Positions 6,960-13,659 of a DNA stretch of 21,665 nt are shown piece after piece; positions within the stretch are counted from its first letter, which is position 1; every line of letters begins with the position of its first letter. Made by a program: the position numbers and the translations under genes. The DNA comes from Nitrosomonadales bacterium (GTDB taxonomy: Bacteria; Pseudomonadota; Gammaproteobacteria; Burkholderiales; Nitrosomonadaceae): NCBI GenBank assembly GCA_004525885.1, contig SPBV01000006.1, positions 1-21,665 of the forward strand. Reading direction: 5' to 3'. The notes under the pieces are model-generated. The model had not been told where the DNA came from and did no database searches. It saw only the letters and a list, made by a program, of their open reading frames with translations.

Positions 6960-8088
6960 ATGAATAACAAGCAGCTGCGCACTAATTTATTTTTGGCAGG
7001 AACTCTTTGCTTGCTTTCACTTTCGGTTGCCCATGCTGATAGTCCTGGTGAAGTAAGTAGCCCCGGTACTTATTACGGAGGTTCAGCTTCTAGTCATGCA
7101 CCTATAGGAGTGGTGGGTGAGCACATGCATAAAAAAGGAGAATATATGTTTTCCTATCGATTCAGTCATATGCATATGGAAGGAAATCGGATTGGAAATA
7201 ATAGGGTTAGCCCCACACAAATTGCTACAACGGTGCCAAACCCATTTGCTGGCCCTCCAACTTTAAGGGTTGTTCCTACTAAAATGACTATGCAGATGCA
7301 TATGTTTGGTGGGATGTACGCTCCGACGGATTGGGTAACACTAATGGCTATGGCAAGCTATGTAGAAAAAAACATGGATCATACAACGTTTGCGGGGGGG
7401 GGGTGGCCCAGCTGTACTTGGAAATTTTACAACAAATAGTTCTGGATTTGGTGATACGAAGATCGGGGCAATGTGCAAGCTTTTTGAAACGAATGTTTAT
7501 AACACAAACCATCATGCTCACATAAATTTCAATATCAGTATTCCAACTGGTTCACTCAGCCAAACCTCTCAGGTACTAGCTCCAACCGGTATGATGCCAA
7601 ACTTAAGACTTCCTTATCCCATGCAGCTCGGATCCGGTACCTTTGACGCGTTACCGGGAGTAACCTATACCGGTAACTATAGGAAACTGGGTTGGGGAGG
7701 CCAATATATGTCTGAGATCCGTATGGAAAGGAATAACTCTGGCTATGCATTAGGTGATAAGCATACGCTTACTGGATGGGGAAGCTATGAATGGGAGCCG
7801 TGGTTCAGTACTTCTGCTCGCATATTATATAAAACACAAGAGTCTATTAGAGGTATGGACCCATTGATCTCTGCCCCCGTTCAGACCGCTGTTCCAGGCT
7901 TTCAAGGAGGGCAAGAATTGGGAATTAGTGTAGGCTTTAATTTATCAGGTAAACATGGAATTTTAAAGGGACACCGGTTAGCTGCAGAAGCAATAGTTCC
8001 CGTTTACAGAAGGACAAATGGACCACAGATTGAAACGGACTGGAGGGTTGTTACTGGCTGGCAATACGCCAGTTCATTTCTGCAATAA
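6960..8088 (+). CDS. His/Met-rich outer-membrane beta-barrel protein, frameshifted at G10
   Basis: One gene read in two frames. The first part (6960 to a stop at 7439) gives a signal peptide (MNNKQLRTNLFLAG..., cleaved after SVAHA) and the mature start DSPGEVSSPGTYYGG, then APIGVVGEHMHKKGEYMFSY with Met/His-rich HMHMEGNRIG. From about 7390 the frame one base later continues GGGGPAVLGNFTTNSSGFGD to the stop at 8088. A G tract of 9 instead of 10 (7394-7403) would join them as TFAGGGGPAVLG, giving about 375 residues. The second part has barrel features: alternating strands, many aromatic residues, and a C-terminus VVTGWQYASSFLQ. The HMHKKGE-M-SYR-MHM-G pattern resembles exported proteins annotated only as 'transporter' that I associate with metal loci. 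The function is unknown; metal handling is inference. The break is either an assembly error or a phase-variable tract. Confidence 0.75.
7394..7403. repeat. G10 homopolymer within a coding region
   Basis: Ten consecutive G follow TTTGC within the outer-membrane protein gene. It is the longest G run noticed in the window. With nine G the two frames of the gene join. Poly-G tracts in surface-protein genes are a known substrate for slipped-strand phase variation. Confidence 0.9.
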
Positions 8089-8139
8089 TCTCTTTATTAC
8101 CTTTTATCAAAGAAGGGCAGTATGTAACCTGTTTTCAAA

Positions 8140-8167
8140 CACTAAGTCTTCTTAAGAAGACTTAGTG
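8140..8167. terminator. 28-bp perfect palindrome between convergent genes
   Basis: Positions 8140-8153 (CACTAAGTCTTCTT) are followed directly by their exact reverse complement (AAGAAGACTTAGTG, 8154-8167). It sits between the convergent outer-membrane protein (stop 8088) and the minus-strand two-TM gene, a place typical of bidirectional terminators. No long T-tract follows on either side; the minus strand continues TTTGAAAAC. The stop codon of the frame-corrected minus-strand gene (8154-8152) lies inside it. Confidence 0.5.
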
Positions 8168-8301
8168 CTAGCCTCCGAAGATTCCTGGGCTCTTCTGCTT
8201 TCTACTCTTTGTGCATCAGTGTATTTTTTTGAGTATCTCAGCATCTGAGTTGTGATCAACCTCGCATCCACATCTTCATAAACCCAAGAACTCGTTTTTT
8301 T
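8152..8301 (-). other. Out-of-frame 3' continuation of the two-TM gene
   Basis: In the frame one base off from the 107-aa reading, an open stretch reads KTSSWVYEDVDARLITTQML and RYSKKYTDAQRVESRRAQES to SEASTKSS and TAA at 8154-8152. Its polar, charged composition matches a cytosolic tail. It has an internal ATG (8223) but no ribosome site there, so it is better explained as the displaced end of the upstream gene than as a separate small gene. Confidence 0.45.
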
Positions 8302-8579
8302 ATCTCTTTTCCCTTAGATTGTGTTTTTGCAAGATTGATTGGTTTTTTACCAAATGCAATCGGCCATATCAACATAAAAAGCAAATAGGCTAAAACACTA
8401 AAAAATACAAAAGAAAGAAATTCTGTAGCGGATAATGAGTCAAAAGATATCGATGACGTAGATATTTCCCGAGCGTTCGTGGCAAAGTAAAAAACTAATA
8501 TTAGGATGGCAGCGCCAGCCGCAATTCTAAAACTGCGATTAAGAAATCTTTCTAATAGATGGCTCGGTTTATTTTTCAT
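8256..8579 (-). CDS. Small two-TM membrane protein, probably frameshifted near the 3' end
   Basis: A 107-residue inner-membrane protein of unknown function. A basic N-terminus (MKNKPSHLLERFLNRSFR) is followed by TM1 (about 20-35, AAGAAILILVFYFAT), a short polar loop rich in Ser (EISTSSISFDSLSATE), TM2 (about 53-73, FLSFVFFSVLAYLLFMLIWPIAF) and a basic cytosolic tail. The annotated frame ends abruptly with VLGFMKMWMRG. If the A7 run (T7 at 8295-8301 on the plus strand) had one more base, the tail would continue as KKTSSWVYEDVDARLITTQM and onward for about 48 residues to a stop at 8152. That reads as a natural soluble tail and would place the stop inside the terminator-like palindrome. No family is recognised. 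Confidence 0.6.
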   Translation of the reverse strand: MKNKPSHLLERFLNRSFRIAAGAAILILVFYFATNAREISTSSISFDSLSATEFLSFVFFSVLAYLLFMLIWPIAFGKKPINLAKTQSKGKEIKKRVLGFMKMWMRG

Positions 8580-8786
8580 ACTATTTGCTCTCGCTATGAT
8601 ACCAAATTATTTAAGAATAGCTCTTAGTCTGATGAACTATAGATACATGTAGTTTCTATAGGGCTTAGTATTAATGCATAACCTATATGTGTACATTGAC
8701 AATATATGTGACTAAGAAGTAACCGTATTGGTAAGTAAAGCGCAACACTAGAATAAGACTATTTCACCAAATGGAGAGGTGATCAA

Positions 8787-9032
8787 ATGATTTCAATTGA
8801 CACTTTAAGAGAGTTTCCTGAGTGGTGTACTATTATCAATATAGGAATACTACCGGTCGCAACTATTTTGATAGTATTTGCCCGCAGCTTTATTTCAAGG
8901 ATTCATTCCAAGTTATTCAAATTAAGTGATACTGATTGGTCATGCGCGTGCTTTCAATTTCCCGGTCATTACAAGCTGGCCATCTATGTTTCAAATCTGG
9001 TGCCATACATTGCCCTAAGAATAATGACGTGA
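8787..9032 (+). CDS. DUF6868-like small membrane protein
   Basis: An 81-residue protein with a strong ribosome site (GGAGAGG, 7 bases before the ATG). The start MISIDTLREFPEWCTIINIG, then a hydrophobic segment (LPVATILIVFARSF), then SRIHSKLFKLSDTD and a second hydrophobic end (YKLAIYVSNLVPYIALRIM) match, from memory, the small two-helix DUF6868 family of marine and aquatic Gammaproteobacteria. The Trp-Cys and the FISRIHSKLF block are its most constant parts. The function is unknown. It is divergent from the two-TM protein at 8579 with a 207-bp gap that contains a perfect TTGACA (8696-8701) but no good -10 at the right distance. Confidence 0.7.
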   Translation: MISIDTLREFPEWCTIINIGILPVATILIVFARSFISRIHSKLFKLSDTDWSCACFQFPGHYKLAIYVSNLVPYIALRIMT

Positions 9033-9086
9033 TAGATAAAATACTTGGATGCCATCCCAGACGTGCAAGGAAAATTGCTTGTTTAC

Positions 9087-9467
9087 TTATGATTCAATTT
9101 TATAGTCAGTAGTTAAAATTTCTAGAAGATGCCCATTCGTATCACGAAAATAGACACCGCGCCCATCATTATCATTGTTTATTCTCATATTCTCTGTGCT
9201 ATATGGGCCGCTACCATGCTTAATACTTTCCATATTTAAGCGACCAAATATTTTATCAAATTCTTGCTCAGAAACTTTAAACGCATAGTGATGTGGTTCA
9301 AATTTCTCACTATTAGCAAAGTCTAAACAAAAGGTTTTATTGACTCTTACTACAATAAAACGTGCAAATTCACCAATATACTTAAATCCAAAAATCCTAG
9401 TATAAAACTTAGCGGATTCAACTTTGTCATGTGAAGGCACAATGGTATGGTTTAGTGTTATTTCCAT
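9087..9467 (-). CDS. VOC-fold (glyoxalase/dioxygenase superfamily) protein
   Basis: A 126-residue metal-binding beta-alpha-beta-beta-beta fold protein, one VOC module pair, which would dimerise to form its sites. The candidate metal ligands are visible in order: His7 (LNHTIVPSHD), His60 (PHHYAFKVSE) and Glu116 (NGHLLEILT), the usual His/His/Glu triad. The segment ESAKFYTRIFGF is the family's typical first helix, and RGVYFRDTNGHLLEIL the final strand pair. The substrate cannot be read from the sequence; relatives include glyoxalase I, FosA-like thiol transferases and ring-cleavage dioxygenases. It lies just downstream of the PiT permease on the same strand, 58 bases away, so it may be the last gene of the arsenic cluster's transcript, though it is not a known member of that pathway. 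The ribosome site is weak. Confidence 0.8.
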   Translation of the reverse strand: MEITLNHTIVPSHDKVESAKFYTRIFGFKYIGEFARFIVVRVNKTFCLDFANSEKFEPHHYAFKVSEQEFDKIFGRLNMESIKHGSGPYSTENMRINNDNDGRGVYFRDTNGHLLEILTTDYKIES

Positions 9468-9525
9468 AGATGATTCTCGAATTATAGTTCCAATGATCTT
9501 AGAAAAACTATTGCGTATTCCTCTT

Positions 9526-10610
9526 TTACATGAATGAGCTCATGACCCATGCGATTCCAGCAGAAAATGGTAATGTTGCCACCCAGGATAACAAGATATT
9601 ACGTAATATTTTCCAGTCAAGCGTTTTCGCATCTGCACTAATCCCGGCAATAGAACCTGCAGAGACATGTGTTGTTGAAACTGGTAAATCAAATTTACTG
9701 GCAACCAGCACTAAGGATACCGTAATTAAATTAGCGGTTAGCCCCTGTGTGTGATTCATTCTTGTCATACGTTTGCTCATAGTTCTAGCAACTTGTTTAG
9801 CAAATAATAGCCCTCCCATGGCCATTGCAAGACCTATCATGGCAACAGAAGAAGCGGGTTGTAATAAGTGTGCAGCGAGAAGTAATGTGGTTAATTTTGG
9901 GGTATCGTTTGCCCCACGCGCAAAACAGATCGCCATTGCAGATAAAATATGCAGACGATCCATACTGCGTGATATAAAAACTCTGATTGGTGTTTTTAAA
10001 GGCTCACACGTAGCATTACTAGCCAAAATAATACTTAGCGTGGAGAATTGACTAATTAGGGTACCATCTATTCCTGGTACCAATACTTGTGTCGAAGCTA
10101 CTAGGCAGGCACAATCTTTATCAATCTCAATCGGACTCATACGAAATACTCTGTAAGCTAACATTCCAAGTATGACCGCGATTATTGGGCCGACTAAAAG
10201 GGACATCATAAACGTATTAGCCGGCTTATCAAAATGTACTATGCCCTCATTTTGTGCTAGTCCAGCCCCTACAAGCCCGCCAATTAGGGCATGAGTGGTA
10301 GAGACTGGTAGACCTAATTTAGTCGCCAGGAAAATAGTTATAGCAGCACCCATTGCAACACTTAAGATAAATAGTGGCGCACTAGCAACTACATCTGGCA
10401 CCAGATCCTTCCCCGAAAAATCTTGTACAAGCTCTTCTGCTAGTATTAGTGAGGCTATACTACCCGCTACTGTTGCAGCGGCAGCTAAAATAAGTGCCTG
10501 ACGATAGCTTAGTGTATTTGCCCCCATACGGTAGCAAAGCTTTTAAAATTATCGTTTGCAGCATTGTTAAAAGCTATAAACAATGCAGATACGGTCAATA
10601 ACCATTCCAT
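9526..10610 (-). CDS. pit: PiT-family inorganic phosphate permease, frameshifted near the 5' end
   Basis: An inner-membrane, cation-driven phosphate transporter of the PiT family. The open frame from 10527 lacks the start of the protein. Reading from ATG at 10610 gives MEWLLTVSALFIAFNNAAND, then NFKSFATVWG, the conserved N-terminal PiT segment, and it leaves frame at G5 (10521-10525 as C5 on the plus strand). One added G gives VWGANTLSYRQ and a single protein of about 361 residues. Two inverted halves are visible: the N-half has LPVSTTHALIGGLVGAGLA and the C-half has GANDTPKLTTLLL and LPVSTTHVSAGSIAG, the paired substrate-path motifs of the family. It is 51 bases after arsM on the same strand. 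PiT permeases also carry arsenate, so a role in arsenate entry is possible; this is inference. The frame break is probably a sequencing error. Confidence 0.85.
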
Positions 10611-10661
10611 TTTTTTTCTTTTTTAACTGAATAGGTTGTTTGATAGAGATCAGCAACATTT

Positions 10662-11690
10662 TTAAGTTATTTTTGGATCTAATGTTTTGTCGAATGGCAT
10701 GCCGCTACCGCAGCCAGGGAAAATGCCAAAATGATGAGAGAAGTCACCTCTAAAATCGAAATTCTTCGCGAAGCGTGTGTCATGTAACATACGCCAAGTA
10801 TTGCCACATACAGGAAATTCTCTGCCGGCCTCTATATTGTGGTATTTATCAAGGACAAATTGGGTTGCTTGCTCAGGAATATTGCCACCATAAATTACTA
10901 CCTGGCCATAATTCTCACAGGAGGTTTCCAATCCTTCTAGTTTGAATAACCGGTAAGTAGCAGAGAAAAAACGAAGATTACCTATACGTGATGCTAGTTC
11001 AGAATTCGTGATTAATAATGGTAGGTCAGTAACTAACCGCGGGTCTGCAAATCCTTGTCGATGTGCAAGCCGAAGGAAATCGTTCCAATATAGTGAACCA
11101 CCTAGGCATTCACCATAGAGTACCGGGTCGTTACGCGCAGTATTTGGTACACGTCGATCTGCATATATGTCTGAGAAATAAAATTCACCACCTTCTTTGA
11201 GCAGATGGTGAATACCACTAAGTACCGCATCTTTATCAGGCGATAGATTGACCACGCAATTGGATACGATCACATCAAAACTGTCTGGCTCGAGGTCTAA
11301 TTCATCTAGATGTTCAATGTAGCCCTTTAGAAAACGTATATTAGAGTAACCAAAATTATCTGAATGGAACTTTTGATAATTTTTGGCAACAGTAAGTTGC
11401 TCATCGGTCATATCTACACCTATTATTTCTCCTATTGGCCCTACAAGTTGAGATAATAGATAAACGTCGCGCCCCGATCCGCAACCAAGATCTAACACCC
11501 GGCAGCCTTCTAGTAGAGGAGGGCAGACCAACCCACAACCATAATAGCGCGAGAGTACTTCCGGGTGGATTCGTGAGAGAAGCGGTTTTAACCATGACGG
11601 AATTTGGTTGGTATCGCAGCAAGCGTTGGTCTTTAGGTCACCCGAATGCTTTAATTGATGACCATAATAATCTTTAACAATCTCATACAT
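10662..11690 (-). CDS. arsM: Arsenite S-adenosylmethionine methyltransferase ArsM
   Basis: Methylates As(III) stepwise with SAM in the cytosol, giving mono-, di- and trimethylarsenicals. In this setting it would make the dimethylarsenical used by ArsS. The 342 residues follow the ArsM/AS3MT pattern. SAM-binding motif I is VLDLGCGSGRDVYLLSQLVG (65-84). The arsenic-binding cysteines are a Cys-Cys pair (24-25), Cys145 in SNCVVNLSPDK and Cys195 in YGECLGGSLYW, equivalent to the three catalytic Cys of CmArsM and human AS3MT. The post-domain motif RFFSATYRLFKLEGLE is also of the AS3MT type. The ATG has GGAG about 7 bases upstream. It follows the decayed DUF3047 gene by about 167 bases and precedes pit by 51. 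This is one of the most secure calls in the window. Confidence 0.93.
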   Translation of the reverse strand: MYEIVKDYYGHQLKHSGDLKTNACCDTNQIPSWLKPLLSRIHPEVLSRYYGCGLVCPPLLEGCRVLDLGCGSGRDVYLLSQLVGPIGEIIGVDMTDEQLTVAKNYQKFHSDNFGYSNIRFLKGYIEHLDELDLEPDSFDVIVSNCVVNLSPDKDAVLSGIHHLLKEGGEFYFSDIYADRRVPNTARNDPVLYGECLGGSLYWNDFLRLAHRQGFADPRLVTDLPLLITNSELASRIGNLRFFSATYRLFKLEGLETSCENYGQVVIYGGNIPEQATQFVLDKYHNIEAGREFPVCGNTWRMLHDTRFAKNFDFRGDFSHHFGIFPGCGSGMPFDKTLDPKIT

Positions 11691-11857
11691 GGGTAATCTC
11701 CTAATAATTGCAAAATAGCCTTGTAAATTGGTCTCTGCAGCATATGAATTTCTTTCTAACCATAAGTGGTTTTGCTGTGTCTTGTATGATCTTCAGAACA
11801 ATAAATTGTGTCTCACCAAAACTTAAAATAACGTTATCAATTTATTTCATTGTTTGA

Positions 11858-12346
11858 TCAAGAAAAATTACATTTTGTATCACTTGGTACGAAGTGCAAA
11901 TTGGCAAAACCAGAATGAGCATATTCGCTAGTGTTATCAGTATCAGCTGCTACGGCAACAGAGTTAGTCTGATACGATCTGTATTGAGAGCTCGAATAGC
12001 ATTCGATTAGTATATTTCGTCGTTCTCTGTCACCCATACTCCGGATATTCGGGCCCAGAGCGCAATACCATCATCTGTGTACGTTTAGTGTATACGTTAG
12101 TGTTGGGTGCCAACAGAGTAGCGCCATGCTGACATTAGCTTTAGCCTCTATAGCCGTTACGCCATCCCAAGTGACTGCTTGGTATAGCGTAGGGGGTATA
12201 TTTTTATCGAATCGTATCACCCGCCAAGGGGAGGGAGGTGTTGTACTAACATCCGCAACAAAGTTACCCACATGATTGACTATATTTTGTGCTGAGGCGC
12301 TTATACTCAGTAAGCTTAATACCACTGCTACCGATTTACTATACAT
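11858..12346 (-). pseudogene. Decayed DUF3047 gene
   Basis: The intact start is MYSKSVAVVLSLLSISASAQ, a signal peptide, then HVGNFVADVSTTPPSPWRVI and WDGVTAIEAKANVSMALLCW, which match the N-terminal part of DUF3047 periplasmic proteins. Reading ends early at TGA (12073-12071). In other frames beyond it lie QMMVLRSG and, further, VAVAADTDNTSEYAHSGFAN and LHF to a stop at 11858, which match the C-terminal part of the same family. The middle of the domain (of the order of 70-90 residues) appears to be missing, and at least two frame changes are needed, so this is true decay and not a single sequencing slip. The ATG overlaps the stop of the upstream DUF2064 gene by 8 bases and has GGAAGG upstream, so it was translationally coupled. 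DUF3047 has no established function; genes of this family occur near arsenosugar clusters from memory. Confidence 0.75.
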
Positions 12347-12962
12347 ATTCTTTTTCCTTCCAGGCAATGGGTAACCACTTTAGATCGTCTGGTTCATCAA
12401 TATCGTGCAAGCTAGAACAGCTTTGTACCGATCGACCTAATTTTTCCAAGCGACATATTGTTTCAATGAAAACAGTGTTTGTACTCCATTTGATAGATTC
12501 AAACAAAGAAGGATGAAAAAAATTTAGGCCAAGTAACGCATAGCCACCGTCGGTTACAGGTATCAGTGTTGAGTCAAAATGACGTAACAGGTTAGCGTCT
12601 TGCTGCAGATGAAATGTAGTAAGTTCGATACAATCTGTCCCAATAAGTATGACTGATTCACCGTCAGCGATAACGCGCCGCGCTGTACGTGACAGTCGCT
12701 CTCCTAAGTCTCCCTCACCTTGGTCCGAATATTCCACTTCATCAGATATAGCAAGAGTTCGCCATATTGTGTCTGTTGATGATGGTGTTACACATAGTTC
12801 AACTGGTCCTATTTTAGCGGTCAGGGATTCGTTTAGTGTGTACATTAACATGCGCTGTGCGAGATTTGCTGCGCCCTGTTTTCCAAGCGCAGGAATCAGA
12901 CGTGTCTTAGCAAATCCTGGTTGTGCTGCTTTGGCAAAAATCACTATACGAATAGGATTCAT
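12339..12962 (-). CDS. TIGR04282/DUF2064 arsenosugar-associated sugar transferase
   Basis: A cytosolic protein with a nucleotidyl/glycosyltransferase-like fold. The 207 residues have the DUF2064 signature: FAKAAQPGFAKTRLIPALG (9-27), similar to the NTP-binding loop of sugar nucleotidyltransferases; ILIGTDCIEL in the middle, with the metal-binding Asp; and VTDGGYALLGL, with DGGY. TIGR04282 proteins are found beside radical SAM ArsS-type genes and are called arsenosugar-biosynthesis glycosyltransferases on context; the reaction has not been shown to my knowledge. It overlaps the preceding glycosyltransferase by 4 bases (ATGA) and the following decayed DUF3047 gene by 8, so it is deep in an operon and coupled on both sides. 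Confidence 0.88.
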   Translation of the reverse strand: MNPIRIVIFAKAAQPGFAKTRLIPALGKQGAANLAQRMLMYTLNESLTAKIGPVELCVTPSSTDTIWRTLAISDEVEYSDQGEGDLGERLSRTARRVIADGESVILIGTDCIELTTFHLQQDANLLRHFDSTLIPVTDGGYALLGLNFFHPSLFESIKWSTNTVFIETICRLEKLGRSVQSCSSLHDIDEPDDLKWLPIAWKEKEYV

Positions 12963-13636
12963 TGATATCTACCTGCTAATTGGCTCGCTGGAATACCCCG
13001 CCAGTAATCCCAGCGAAGCCGCCACATAAGAAAAATTGTGCGCCAAACACCATATACCTCCCAGCGTCGCCCTGATGTTATGACATAGGAGTTGATACAG
13101 GTAGGGCGTGAAATGATACGCAGTTTCTTTGACAACTCGATATCTTCCATTAGTAACTGTTCTGGAAAGCAACCCGCCGCCATGAAATCCGTCTTTTTTA
13201 CAAATATAGCTTGATCACCAGTAGCAATGTTCGTTACACGTGAACGTATATTCATCATGAACCCAACTACACGAAGCATTTTTGGACGTCCAGCTATGCA
13301 AACATTAAAGTGACCCCAGCAGGATAGTGAGTTATTAGAAAGCGCTTGTTTGACCAATAAGTCAGCCGTATCTGGAAGTTGTGTATCAGCATGTAGGAAT
13401 AATAATATTGTGCCGGTAGCACGTGCTGCACCAACATTCATTTGACGAGCACGACCGCAGCCTGCCCTTTCGACTATAAATCCAGGGTGCTCTATCATTT
13501 CAACTGAACCGTCCTCACTACCACCGTCAACAATAATTATTTCGCAGTTGTTTTGTACCAGTGGCTTCAGCTCTTCAAGCAACTGTGGGATTCTACGAGC
13601 CTCATTTAAAATTGGTATGATTATGGATATTTTCAT
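12959..13636 (-). CDS. TIGR04283 family-2 glycosyltransferase, arsenosugar-associated
   Basis: A GT-A-fold glycosyltransferase of 225 residues, cytosolic or membrane-peripheral. The motifs are ISIIIPILNEARRIPQLLEE (3-22); VDGGSEDGS, the nucleotide-sugar binding acidic site; RARQMNVGAARATG; LFLHADT, the DxD-like metal site; GDQAIFV; and LMEDIELSKKLR, the catalytic ED-type motif. This set is typical of the TIGR04283 subfamily, named for its link to arsenosugar radical SAM genes. The final basic/Trp-rich part (MWRLRWDYWRGIPA) probably touches the membrane. It starts 23 bases after the upstream oxidoreductase and its stop overlaps the next start (ATGA). The substrate is unproven; a ribosyl or sugar-phosphate acceptor of the deoxyadenosyl arsenical is an inference. 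Confidence 0.88.
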   Translation of the reverse strand: MKISIIIPILNEARRIPQLLEELKPLVQNNCEIIIVDGGSEDGSVEMIEHPGFIVERAGCGRARQMNVGAARATGTILLFLHADTQLPDTADLLVKQALSNNSLSCWGHFNVCIAGRPKMLRVVGFMMNIRSRVTNIATGDQAIFVKKTDFMAAGCFPEQLLMEDIELSKKLRIISRPTCINSYVITSGRRWEVYGVWRTIFLMWRLRWDYWRGIPASQLAGRYQ

Positions 13637-13659
13637 AATAATTTAAGCCATGTAATTCG

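Noticed and set aside
9530..10501. Plus-strand frames antisense to the PiT permease
   Set aside because: The PiT gene has strong family motifs on the minus strand; the plus-strand frames are low-complexity Ala/Thr-rich shadows without ribosome sites.
10640..10653. FNR-like TTGAT-AGAG-ATCAG between arsM and pit
   Set aside because: One base departs from consensus and it lies inside an apparent operon gap of 51 bases; the evidence is too thin to call a site.
11826..11862. ArsR-type operator ATCAA...TTTGAT before arsM
   Set aside because: The half-sites are short, 13 bases apart and overlap the end of the decayed DUF3047 gene; such pairs are common in AT-rich DNA.
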